A stretch of DNA of 64,000 nt from Ehretia macrophylla (taxonomy: Eukaryota; Streptophyta; Magnoliopsida; Boraginales; Ehretiaceae): NCBI GenBank assembly GCA_037974665.1, contig CM075770.1, positions 9,002,501 through 9,066,500 on the forward strand. Direction: 5' to 3'. The stretch's first letter is position 1; the number at the start of each line of letters is the position of its first letter. The translations under genes were made by a program, and so were the position numbers. The notes under the pieces were generated by a model, which worked only from the letters and a program-made list of their open reading frames with translations, searched no databases and had not been told where the DNA came from. This document shows, one piece after another, positions 23,588 through 34,360 of this stretch.

Positions 23588-24880
23588 CTTAGGGCAAGCT
23601 TTATGAAGGTCAGTAAAATCAATACACAATCTCCATCCTCCTGAGGACTTGGTTACGAGCACCTCATTGGATAACCAGGTTGGGTACTGGATTTTCTTTA
23701 TGTGGCCGGCGTCTACCAATTTGTCTACCTCTTCTGCTATGATTTGTTGCTTATCATAATGAAAGTGTATGCGCTTTTGCTTTACCGGATAGTGATTTGG
23801 GTCAGCATTCAGGTGATGCTCAATCACTCCCGGGTCAATACCTGTCATGTCAGAGGCAGACCATGTAAATATGTGTTCATTTTTCAGGAGAAATTGGATT
23901 ATACCTTTCTTGAGGTTGGCAGAGAGCTCACTCCTGATCTTTGTTCTCTTCGTCTCGTCGGAGGGCTCCACCTCTTGAAGGTCTTCATCTGGGCTTCCCC
24001 TTTTCGTATCCCTCTTCTCATCGGGCAAATCTGGTCCCCATCCAACCTGATATTTGGGGCAGAGGGAGTTTTCATAACATTCCCGAGATGAGAGTTGGGC
24101 TCCGCGGATGATGGCCGTACCGGCCGGGGTCGGGAATTTCAGGGCCTGGTGATAAGTTGAAGGGACGGCGCTGAAATGGTTAAGTGCCACCCGACCTAAG
24201 ATCCCATTGTAAGTGGAGTTGCAATCCATCACAATGAAGTTGGCTTGCATCAAAACCCGCCTGTCTCCATCTTCCAGCTTCAGCAGGAGGTTGATGACCC
24301 CCTCAGCTCGGTGGGCTTGTTCGGTGAAACTTGTCAAAGTACCCCTTAACGGCCTGAGTCGGCTTCTGTCCGACCCCATTTGCTCAAATGCTTTCAAGAA
24401 TAGGACTTTTGTCGAGCTCCCAGTGTCCACCATCAGCCTCTTCACAGTGAAGTTGGCTATTTCAGCGCTGATTACCAGTGGGTCGTCATTGGGCAATATC
24501 ACCCCCTCCAAGTCTTCTGAGGAGAAATTGAGCTCCTCCATCTCCGGGACCGGACCCCGCGCTGGTCCATACTCCCTCCCAGCCCGAACATAACCCTTCC
24601 TGCCAGCCGAGGTCTCCCCATCCGAAGCTAATCCTCCTACGATGGTCTCAATCACAGCCAAACATCCGCCCCCAGCCTGGCGCCTAGGTGGACTTCTCTC
24701 ATTATCTCTCTGATTTTGATTCCAGGTCGGCTGTTGATCTACATACCGCCTGAGGTGACCTCGAGCTATCAAGGCTTCGATCTCCTGTTTTAAGTCTTTG
24801 CACTCCTCGGCAGTATGGCCGTAGTCCATATGGTAGTGGTAATACTTGGTTCTATTATGCTTCTCAGGTCGGCCTTTCAT
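23588..24880 (-). pseudogene. Protease and first part of RT of the outer element (fossil)
   Basis: The minus-strand reading shows a degenerate zinc-knuckle-like segment (DYGHTAEECKDLKQEIEAL), an aspartic protease with its active-site motif VDTGSS near 24430, and the start of RT with VDKLVDAGHIKKIQYPTWLS and GGWRLCIDFTDL. The RT region is interrupted at 23587 by the inner element and continues at 13669. Confidence 0.87.
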
Positions 24881-24899
24881 CCTCGGAGCTGGAGGCAGG

Positions 24900-25915
24900 T
24901 GGTTTTAGTGCTGGATCTCCATCAAGATCTGCTTCCTTATGGTGTTAAGGGGAGTAAACATAGTGAACCGGGGATTCTGCTTTGGCTGCAGAGACTGCTT
25001 GCCTCGGTCATTTTGGACCTTACCCCCAGGTTGCGCTCGGGAGGTCTCTTCCTTCTTACTGGCTTCCTTCTCCTTGTCATCATCTCTCTTCGCTTGATGG
25101 ATTTCTTCCGAGTGTATGTACCATTCTGCTCGTACCATCAGCTCGGCTACAGTATCCACGGGATCGATGGCCAAGGAGGATGTAAGGGGGCCCGACCTGA
25201 GCCCATTCTGGTAAGCCATCAATGCCATGAAGTCCTTCAGGTTGGGAATTCTGAGGGACTCTTCATTGAATCTAGTTGTGTAAGCCCTCAAACTTTCCCT
25301 CTATGCTACTTCACCGACAGCAACGTCGAAGTGTGGCGGGTTGCGCATCGGCTTCCCGCGAAGCGGGACAGGAAAGCCTCAGCCAGCTGATAAAAACTTG
25401 CAATAGAGCCGGGACGAAGTTTCTGGAACCAGTCCAAGGCATTGCCAACCAGGGTAGTCGGGAATGTCTTCGTCTTCATAAGGTCGGTCATATCATGCAG
25501 AGTCATGTGGTGGTCAAAGTTGAGCAAGTGGCTGGCTGGGTCGCCGTCCCCGTTGTAGACTGCTTGGTTGGGCATCCGGTTGCCGGTGGGTAGTGGCGTG
25601 GCTAGTACCTCGGGTGAGAGTAGGCTTACACCGAGCTAGTTAATTACCTTGGCTATGGCAGCCGCGGTCTTGGCCTGCTCGGGGTCGGCTTGAGCCGCCC
25701 TTTTACCTCTCGCCCCCTCGGGTCCTGCCATCGGCTCTAGGAAGCCCTCTTCATCTTGCGTTCGCTTTCGCCTTGGGTCTGGGATACGGAATTGTAGACG
25801 CGAGGGCCGCAGCGTAGCTTCTTGCGGAGCCGGGGGGTCCGCAGTTAACCGGGCTACCTGCTCCTTAAGTTCTTCAAACATCCTCAGCATCATCCTTATC
25901 TCTGGTGACAAGCTA
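24900..25915 (-). pseudogene. Gag region of the outer Tat element (fossil)
   Basis: The minus strand reads an N-terminal helical segment (MMLRMFEELKEQVARL), then the retrotransposon Gag domain with YNGDGDPASHLLNFDHHM, GNALDWFQKLRPGSI and FAGSRCATRHTSTLLSV, then AYTTRFNEESLRIPNLKD and a Lys/Glu-rich linker. The region is broken. Confidence 0.82.
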
Positions 25916-26137
25916 GAGTTGAGGTCTCTATCTGTCGTGGGGTTGGTTTGGGTGGCTAAGCGTATACGTTGGCTCGTTCCAACGTCGGCTTAGATTGGTT
26001 CTTGGCTAGGCACCTGTGTGGTTTTGAGGTCCCCATCCGGGTTGGGCGAGTCCTCTACCGGTGCGCTGTAGATCCTTGTTTGTACCCATGGTGGTTTCTC
26101 AATGAGTGGTGAGAAGAGTGATAGAAAGAACTCGTTT

Positions 26138-26156
26138 CCCACAGACGACGCCAAAC
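26138..26156 (-). other. Primer-binding site of the outer element
   Basis: The element strand reads gtttggcgtcgtctgtggg immediately after the 5' LTR, one base different from the inner copy. Confidence 0.7.
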
Positions 26157-26631
26157 TGTCGAGGTCAGAATCTCAACGTTGATGTTGGGAGCTACTCTTG
26201 CCGAGCTGGAAATCTGAGTCGGATTCTTGACCTGGATTTTCGGGTCGGCTATCTGACCTGCACAAGGAAAATGAAGGAAAAAGCGGGGTGAAGACCCGGA
26301 TTTTCCCATCGGGCGTGCGAATGATTAGTGTGTCCAAGCTAGAGAAGTAGTTGAGAGCATTTAATGACGAGTTACCTCAGAAATAAAGGGGTGGAGCTCT
26401 ATTTATACTAAATTCGGACCTGACAGCATTTAATACGGTACAGCTTTATGTCCCGTCAGGACTTTATTCCCCATCAGAACAGCTGTTTGCCGAGGTCGGG
26501 GTTTTTCTGGGTCGGAGTGAGGTCGAATCAGCATCCAGGTTGGGCATTACCTGAATGTACTGGGCTTGACTCGGATCAGCCCGTCTCAGCTCGGAGTGGG
26601 CATCATACCTCAGCTCGGGGTCCCTTCATCA
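26157..26631 (-). repeat. 5' LTR of the outer Tat element
   Basis: A 475-bp LTR with TG...CA ends and a minus-strand TATA box (tatttata on the plus strand at 26400-26407). Its right border is the edge of the whole retrotransposon block; ERF exon sequence resumes at the next base. Confidence 0.92.
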
Positions 26632-26842
26632 CCGTCCAATGAAGCGGAGGAAAAAGAACAACAAATGTTCCCTTTCTATACATCTCGATCTCAACATGAT
26701 ATGTCTGCTATAGTCTCTGCACTCTCTCAAGGTATTGGAAACAATAGTAGAAATCCAGTTCCTGTAAATGTAAACCCTACAGTCCTGCCTGATTCCAGTC
26801 CCGCTATACAAAGCAAATCTCAACCACCCGTTCAACAAGAAG
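26632..26842 (+). pseudogene. 3' piece of the ERF transcription factor first exon
   Basis: Reading in frame with the piece at 6809-6846, this encodes SNEAEEKEQQMFPFYTSRSQ and continues with HDMSAIVSALSQGIGNN, a conserved N-terminal motif of ABR1-like group X ERF proteins. A Gln/Pro-rich stretch leads to QPPVQQEG and a good splice donor, ag|gtataag, at 26843. Members of this group, as I recall them, have an intron before the AP2 domain. No AP2-coding sequence (RGVRQRPWG) is visible between here and the VTI11 gene at 31 kb. The gene is therefore doubly disabled: split by a retrotransposon and lacking its DNA-binding exon in this window. Confidence 0.75.
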
Positions 26843-27937
26843 GTATAAGAATTACATAGTCGGATTGTGTGTTTTTTTGGGTACAATAGATGTAGAAGTC
26901 GTAGTTCGAACTTTGACCATATGTTTATAATAAGTTATTACTCGACTGTTCTACTCAATTCTCGGGTCAAATTGTTTTTCATTACCATGAAGAAACCATT
27001 TTTTCTATCTTGCGACATGTTTGATATTTTTTCCCATTTTTTTAAGAACATTTTTTTGGTAGCCTGAAGAGTGGTGACGATTTGAGGCAAATATCATGTG
27101 CTTCTTAATTAGTTACAAGTTCAACATTCTTCTATGTATTGTAGTTTTCCATGGTGGAACATAGCATAGCAAATGGTGCAACCTTTTTTTTGGTTATATC
27201 AATTCCGAAGTCGTGATTGAACTCAAAATCTCTTATTACAATAGTTCGTTAATCAATCATTTTATCTAACTCTTAGGTTTTGGTGCAACCATTTTCATTT
27301 TAAGCTTATTGCTTGTTCTAGCATGTGTGATCGAAACAAGAAAGCAAGGTGGAACAACTTTATTATCACGATTTTCATTATGCTAGCTAGCATGTATGTT
27401 AATTCCTACTAGTATCTCTCGATATTTGATCATATCCTTGGTTTCATTTTTCTACCTCTTGAGATATTTTTCTCTTTTTTGCTTTTTGTGAGTTCATCCC
27501 TGTAATCTTCCGAATATTTCTTGCTAGATATCTAGAGCATAAATTAGTTTAATTTTATGATCAGTGTTGTTATATTCCACCTCATTTTCCTCAGCCATTA
27601 ATTATCATCTCCTACGCGTGGATGCTTAGTTAGCATACTAAAACTATAAACTTTTTAATATTTTTCTATTCTTTTAACATACCAACTAATTATCCATGTA
27701 TGTGGTGATAAATGGACGACAAAAATGAGCTAATTTTTAGCATTTTTCTAAATTTATTTATGAATAAGTGATGAATAAAATGTAAAACCCCTCAATTACT
27801 ATGTTAAAGGGAACCAAATATATTTTTAGCATATGTGTCGGATTGTTTAATATTTCTTTTATCATGTTTCCTAATCTACTTAGATTACATAAATTAAGAC
27901 AAACATAAGAACTACGAAGCTTAAATAATAAATTTAA

Positions 27938-28690
27938 GAGAAAATATTACGTTACCTTTCTGTGATATGCAAAAGTATTACTCTACTATTTTGTATTCGT
28001 AAAATCCCAAGAAAATCTCGTGTATTATTGAAAAGTCCTTACACTACCCCCTTCATGTCTCTTTTAAGCTATTAAATGATATTTTTGTCCTTTTATAATG
28101 CATATATTTGTTTTGCTTTTTTTTTCCTTCATCTCACCTATTTACTACTAAATAAAAAATAATAATATTTACTACTAAATAAAAAAATTAATTAAAAATT
28201 AAAAAAAAAATCATCTTCCCTAACCCCCCACCCCCCACCTATCCCCTTCCCCACCCCTACCCCCGTCAACCACCATCCCACCCCCACCCCTACCCCTACC
28301 CCTACCCCTACCACGTTGTTGTGCCGATCTGTTGTTGCGTCGGCGCTGGCGTTGTTGCGCCGATCTGTTGTTGCGTCGGCGCTGGCGTTGTTGCTCACGT
28401 AGGGGTGGGGCTGGGGATGGTGACTGACGAGGGGTGGGGGTGGGGGGTTGGGGAAGATGATGTTTTTTTTTTAATTTTTTTTATTTAGTAGTAAATATGT
28501 AGAGATGAAGGAAAAAAAATATATATTCATTATAAAAAGGTAAAAATGTCATTTAATAGTTTAAAAGAGACACGAAAGGGGTAGTGTGAGGACTTTTCAA
28601 TAATATATGGGACTTTCTTGCAATTTTATGAATACAAGAGAGTAAAGTGATATTTTTACATATCACAGGAAGATAACGTGATATTTACTC
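27938..28690. mobile_element. Mutator-type MITE with long inverted repeats
   Basis: A foldback element of 753 bp whose arms pair over about 370 bp each. The ends are gagaaaatattacg (left) and cgtgatatttactc (right). It is flanked by an identical 9-mer, taaatttaa, at 27929-27937 and 28691-28699; 9-bp duplications are the mark of Mutator-like elements. The inner arms are C-rich on the left and G-rich on the right. The centre is a GC-rich tandem repeat of 36 bp (28315-28350 and 28351-28386). There is no coding capacity. Confidence 0.85.
28315..28386. repeat. Two copies of a 36-bp GC-rich unit
   Basis: Two nearly identical units containing gccgatctgttgttgcgtcg form the loop of the MITE at 27938-28690. 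They are far more GC-rich than the surroundings. Confidence 0.9.
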
Positions 28691-29070
28691 TAAATTTAAC
28701 GAGACAATTGCACAATGTAAGACTGCAAATCAGCCGACCTGTTCATGAACGATTTAGTGTTGACTCGTTAAAGGCTTGATAATGATCTTTTATGTCTACA
28801 TATAAACACAAGCACAAGAATAAGACTTGTATAAAGAGGTGAATTTATAATTTCTTTTAGTAAAAATTTATTATAAACATAATTTCATAAATATGAATAA
28901 GTTTTTATTAGTGGGAGTTAATTAATTTTTAGACTTAATATATCATAAAATTACCGATATATTTCTAACAAAATTTAGAGTCAATACTAGTCTATACGTA
29001 TATCGTCCTCGCGTATAATAGATGACTCAGAGCAAGTGTATTGTCATGTTTGGCTCACATGTATACATGG

Positions 29071-29081
29071 ACACACACACT

Positions 29082-29127
<46 letters not shown>
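29071..29127. repeat. (AC)n(AT)n microsatellite
   Basis: A run of AC dinucleotides with one interruption passes directly into AT dinucleotides. Confidence 0.97.
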
Positions 29128-29429
29128 AAAGTTTGTTTTTAACAATATTAAACATACAATACTTTAGTTTAATTACATTTTCTAAACTTCCAACTTTAAT
29201 TCGATCAAACGAGGACTTTCTAGAGATTTTATCCTATTAATGGTCAACAAATAGTCTTTATAGTTATCAAATCCGTGTTTTTAAGTGTCTTATTTATTTT
29301 GACAACAAGAAAAGTGTGTTATTTATTTATATTAAATGGCATAGCCTTCTTGTCATGAACATATATTAAATGCAAGATTGTATAGGAAATTACTTGCAAA
29401 TGATGGTCGAGTCTGATGTTTGAAAAATT

Positions 29430-29456
29430 CTCTCTCTCTCTCTCTCTATATATATA
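29430..29456. repeat. (TC)n(TA)n microsatellite
   Basis: About nine TC units followed by a short TA run. Confidence 0.95.
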
Positions 29457-31409
29457 TCATTATATTTTTATCACTTATTTATTATTTTTTATGTAAACAT
29501 TTAATTGATATACTAAAAAAAATAACTAAGCATTTATATAAAATGTGATAAATAAATAATAAAAATAAAATGATATATATCAACACTTTTAATTTTTTAA
29601 AAAATTATACGTGTCAATAATGATACATATCACTATTAGTAAGGCGATATACTTTTTGGGTGGCCACATATCTCTTTGAGCCTTTCTAAGGTCTAAATTA
29701 CATACAAAAGTAATTGTCCTAAAGAGCTCGTGGCTATAAAATCGCGAGCAAGAGCAAAATTTTTAAATTCTAATTGTCCACATGTTTTTAAATTTGTTGT
29801 CCAAATCATTTTACCGTGTATAATTGTGTATATGTTCGGATAATTTTCTTTTTCAATGCTCGGTTAATTTGCTTCACTAGTGTGGCCCCACAAAGGGACA
29901 TTTCAAGGAATCTAGTGGTATGATGCTCAGATAGTTCATTTCACGTTGTCGACTTTCTAGTTCAAGCACTCCATTATTTATTTACAAAATTAACCTCATT
30001 ATGTGTATACCTATTTGTTCTTCTAAAACGTTTCTTGTTTCCAATGAATTTAGTAAAGGCTTTAAGCAAGTTCCTTGAAATAATTATAAATACTTAAATA
30101 GCCAACAAGCATTAAACATATCGTTTCTATCAACTCAAGAAAAAGTCCATATTGATAACTATTTACTAAATATAACAAAATGACGCATATAAAATCATAT
30201 AAGTTTTTTTTTATTGAGTCCCTTCTATACTTTTTAAAACCTAATTTAATTTGTTCATGTTAGTTATTAGAATTAGGATATCACTCCTTTAATAAGTGTT
30301 TCTTTATTCTTTTGAGAAAATACAATTTCAGAACATTAATGCTTAGAAATTTAGAAACTTCTCTTGACTTTTTACCTTTTTGGTAGTAATTATTAAGCAA
30401 ATAATTAAAAATTCTATTTCGTGATAGCATGTTTGGATCATTCTTAATGTCTCTTTGCATACACTTTAAGAGATTGACATGTTGTCTATTGTAAAAAAGA
30501 CTAACATTGCCCAAACTACTGCTATTCGAAATAAATGTCAAATAAATTAGTTATCCAATTTAAAGACAATTTAAAACTTTTTAATCACTTACTTGTTAAC
30601 AAAAAAAAGAAATCAACTACTTGCACTTTCTTTTTGAAAGTACAAACCTTTAACATGCTCTGAAATTTGGACCATAGCACAAAATTCTGACTTGTGAAGT
30701 ATAATTCCCACAAATACTTAAATAAACTGACAATAAACATATGATACGAAACATAAAAAGTGAAGAACAAAAAATAATGACACTCGATAAATATTTAAGA
30801 AAAAAAATACAATTATAATTTATGTGCTACCAAATTGAAGCAAAAAGTTAAAGAAGTTGAAATTGCAATGATACCTTTGTTTCGTTGAATCAAAGTAGTT
30901 TGTAGAAAAGAAAAAGAAACAAAACAAAAAAAACAAAAGTATATACACCAAGATACAATAATTAAACCTGGTAAAAGGGTAGTCTAGTCATTTCAGAAGA
31001 TAGTTGGTGTGCCTTTAGCCTTTACCTGGAGTGGCAATATCACGTTTGGCCCCAAAAGCACTCAAAAGGCTGTTTTATGGCTCTCTGTAATTATTCTTGA
31101 GATTGTTCGTTCGATCAACTAAAAGGCTCCTCTCTCTTTATAATTCCGATCAGATTCTCCGATCAATCTCCGGCGAGTTATCCGTCATCGCTCCGATCAC
31201 TTCAAGGTACGAACCGATCTGCAAAATTTTCATTTTGTACTTCGATTTATTATTCCTAAATTTGCTTGATCAGTGCCTCAAAGATCTCATCTTTGTTAAA
31301 AGATTTCGTATTTTTTTCGAATTGATTTTGATTTGAATTCTGAAACAACGTTGAATTATGTGGGGGCGTGAAGGTAATTTACGAGAACTTTAGGGGTGCT
31401 GTTGCAATA

Positions 31410-34360
31410 ATGAGCCAAGTATTTGAAGGATATGAACGCCAATACTGTGAGCTTTCGGCTAATTTATCCAAAAAATGCACCTCCGCTAGTCTCCTTGATG
31501 GAGGTAAGAATTATCATTAATTTTATTTTTTTTCAATTTATTTTACATTTTTCGGTTATATTTATATCTCTGTGTGTGTGTGTGTGTCAATTTTTTAATT
31601 TGTGTTGCAAATAATTGTATATCTGTGTGTGTATGTAATTTTTGTTATCCGGGTTTCGAATAGTTGTATATGCTTGTTTATTATGTTTTGAGCTATTGCT
31701 ATTTGCTACTCTTTTTATATAATGTGTAAATGATACTGCTTATTAATTAGGTTAAAATTGCCTTCAGATGCTTTTTCACTAGGAATAATGCACTAATGTT
31801 CGATATCACGATATAGGATGCTGGGACTTGTTTCACGCGTTGTTGTTTAAAGTATAATTACTGATACGCTTATATGGATAGGTGAATGTGGCTCTTTCTT
31901 TGGATTAGTTTTGGTTATTTTAGATTGAACAGGGCTAGTAAGTGAGCCAATCAATAAAAAAATGTGCCCACGTACTTAGCGTATATTAAGGGAGAGTTCC
32001 ATACGAAGAACTGCACTCTATAGTAAGTTGGTGCTTTAAGTTTACTTGTCCCAAAATTTTTATCGCAATCTTGTACTTGGAAATATGAGCCACTTAGGCT
32101 TTTATTAGTTATGTCAACAATTTATTAGTTATGTCAACAAAGTTAACATACTACTTTGTGGGAAGCTCCACTCAGAAAAAGAGGAGGGGAGGTCCCGTGT
32201 GGAATTGGGGGTGGTAGGTGGGAAATTGCTCGTCACATGTAACATGTTCAAACTTGTCGCTTGTTTGTTTTTATCTATCTTGATGAAAGTAGGCTTCTTT
32301 TTTTTTTTTCTATCTGTAAACATTGGTGTGTCATATCTGAAGGAATAGTTGTCTCTACGTTGATTTTATAGTTGATTGCTTTCTGACAAGTTATATTAGA
32401 GTAGAACCCTAATGTGGATATCGATACTTTTCTCCCCTTTCCGTTGTTACAGTCAGTTGCAAAATTTTGTGTGATGCTTATTATGTTAATCTGCTCTTCT
32501 CGACTTGTAACTTTTTCTTTTCCAATTTGAAACTCAGCTCTCTGGATGTTTTCCTCTTATGGTTTTCATTTTTATCCCTTAATCTTGAGGATTACATTTT
32601 TTTTTTTTTGTGATTGCAGAACAGAAGAAACAAAAAATCTCTGAAATAAAATCTGGGTTGGATGATGCTGAAGCTTTGGTATGTTTTTAGAACTATGGTT
32701 GAAAACTTAGATTTACTTCTAGAAGGCTTTGTTGAAAACAGAATCTGTCTCGTGTCTCCTCAGATTCGTAAAATGGACCTTGAGGCTAGGAGTTTGCCAC
32801 CAAGTGTGAAGGCTACGCTTTTGGCAAAGTTGAGGGAATATAAGTCTGACCTGAACAACTTGAAAAGTGAAGTCAAAAGAATTACATCATCAAATGGTAA
32901 CCAAGCTGCTCGTGATGAGTTGTTGGAGTCAGGATTGGCTGATACCAATATGGTATGCCTCCTTATCTAATTTCTTCTCATTATTCCTGCCATAAACACT
33001 CATCAAATAACTGAGATGATGAAATCTCTTCCTGTATTTCTTACTCATTTTTTTTGGTGGTGGTGGTGGTTTTCTTTTTTGTTTGTTTACATATATACAT
33101 GTGTGTGTGTGTGGGTGTTGTGGGGGTGGGGGTGGGGGGGGGGGTGGGGGGGGGTTTGATTGGAATGAGGTTTTAGTTTTCGGCCATTCTGGTGATGTCA
33201 GCTGTCAGAACGAGCTTTTGAGTATGTTCCTTTTTGGAGCTGGCTGCTACTCTGTCCTTTTATCACGTTTCGCGGTGAATAACTCAAGATATCGAGCAAT
33301 CAAGAATTGGCTCCATTAGTATACTTCAAGAAGACCCAATTATGACATCTTTGCAACTTGGAACTAGCCTCAGAGCTGAGTGTATGATTAGCCTCTTTTC
33401 TTCTGTTTCGTGGATGTTCTTGGTGACTTCTCAGTTAGAGACTTGCTACATAGCGTGCACTGCAAGCAGCTAACTTGAACATGCGAATATACAGCTCTTG
33501 TGCCATTAGGAACAGAAGAAAAAGGAAAAAAAAGGAAAATTATATCTCAAATCTGTTTCTCCTAGCTGTTTACCTAAAAGGACGTAAAATGCTGAGCAAG
33601 AACTCTAATGGCCACATGTGCTTCTACTATTTTACTGTTTTGGATAGTGAAGTTATCCAAAAACTATCTATTACTCAATGCTGATGCATGAAATACAGGT
33701 GGCTGCTGATCAAAGAACGAGGTTAATGATGTCAACTGAGAGATTAAATCAGTCAAGTGGCAGGATTAGGGAAAGTCGGAAAACAATGCTAGAAACTGAA
33801 GAACTTGGAGTTTCAATTCTTCAAGATTTACACCAACAGCGTCAGTCTCTGCTACATGCCCATAACACGGTATATCTATTTGTTCCTTTCTGCAAGATTT
33901 CTGTTAACACTTATTTTCCTCTGCTATTTGTTTTTTTTTTCCTCATTGGGAAAATTTGGTGAGAACTTGATTCTTATAACAGTAACATTTCAGATTGGTA
34001 ACAATAGTTAGAGTTTGAATAATTGGTGCTTTGTTCACTATCAAAAGAATTGGTAGCCATGAACTGAGCCTCTTATCTGCCTATTACTCTGAATTGCTAT
34101 TTGGTCTTGTTTGCTGAACAAGAGAACTTTAGTTAAATGAATTGATGCCTCTCAGGAAATTTAAACAAGTGGTTATGAAGATGTTTATGTTGTTCTTCTT
34201 TTGGCAGCTTCACGGTGTAGATGATAATATTAGCCGGAGCAAGAAAATTTTGACAACGATGTCAAGAAGGATGAGCAGGAACAAATGGATCATCGGTATC
34301 ATCATTGCAGTCTTAGTCCTTGCAATCTTATTAATTCTTTACTTTAAGCTGACACATTAA
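31410..34360 (+). CDS. VTI11: Vesicle v-SNARE, VTI11-like (Qb-SNARE)
   Basis: Five coding exons: 31410-31503, 32620-32678, 32764-32952, 33699-33869, 34208-34360. They total 666 bases and encode 221 residues, the length I recall for Arabidopsis VTI11. All introns are GT-AG. A further intron lies in the 5' leader (about 31207-31393). The protein begins MSQVFEGYERQYCELSANLS, has the N-terminal three-helix V-SNARE domain (about 8-95), a Qb SNARE heptad region (about 128-192, containing SILQDLHQQRQSLL) and a C-terminal membrane anchor (about 199-217) ending in YFKLTH. VTI1 proteins form SNARE complexes with SYP2/SYP5 or SYP4/SYP6 syntaxins and drive fusion between the trans-Golgi network, prevacuolar compartment and vacuole. 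LDGEQKKQK and LHGVDDNI favour VTI11 over VTI12. Intron 3 contains a long G-run (33116-33157). The gene looks intact. Confidence 0.93.
33116..33157 (+). other. G-rich tract in intron 3 of VTI11
   Basis: After a (TG)n stretch, intron 3 contains a nearly uninterrupted run of G with a few T, including segments of 5, 5, 10 and 9 G. It lies on the sense strand of the pre-mRNA. Confidence 0.9.

Larger units (their letters stand above)
6847..26631 (-). mobile_element. Outer Ty3/Gypsy Tat-lineage retrotransposon (fossil, interrupted)
   Basis: A full-length element lies on the minus strand: 5' LTR 26157-26631, primer-binding site, gag, protease, reverse transcriptase, two RNase H domains, integrase, a tandem-repeat block, an opposite-strand extra ORF, polypurine tract and 3' LTR 6847-7317. 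The paired RNase H domains and the antisense extra ORF place it in the Tat lineage. It is split at 13674/23583 by a second copy of the same family; without that insert it is about 9.9 kb. Flanking 5-mers are ccgtt (6842-6846) and ccgtc (26632-26636), a target duplication with one mismatch. The coding regions are broken, apart from the insertion in roughly half a dozen places. The LTRs differ at about 9% of sites by hand count, suggesting a few million years under usual plant rates. Confidence 0.92.
26843..31090. other. AT-rich gene-free region with a Mutator-type MITE
   Basis: The left part would be the intron of the ERF remnant. No AP2 exon and no other coding region is seen. The region holds a 753-bp MITE (27938-28690), an (AC)n(AT)n microsatellite (29071-29127) and a (CT)n(AT)n microsatellite (29430-29456). 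The right end should contain the VTI11 promoter; no clear TATA box is seen there. Confidence 0.6.

Noticed and set aside
28261-28312. cccctaccccta run as an interstitial telomere repeat
   Set aside because: The plant telomere unit is CCCTAAA; this is a CCCCTA run within a MITE arm that is mirrored in the other arm.
28192-28398. Minus-strand open frame with NNASADATTDR repeats and a Val/Gly run
   Set aside because: It is the translation of the tandem repeat and G-rich arm of the MITE at 27938-28690; no codon or homology evidence for a protein.
29071-29127. Small frame translating to a Thr-His run
   Set aside because: It is only the (AC)n microsatellite read as codons.
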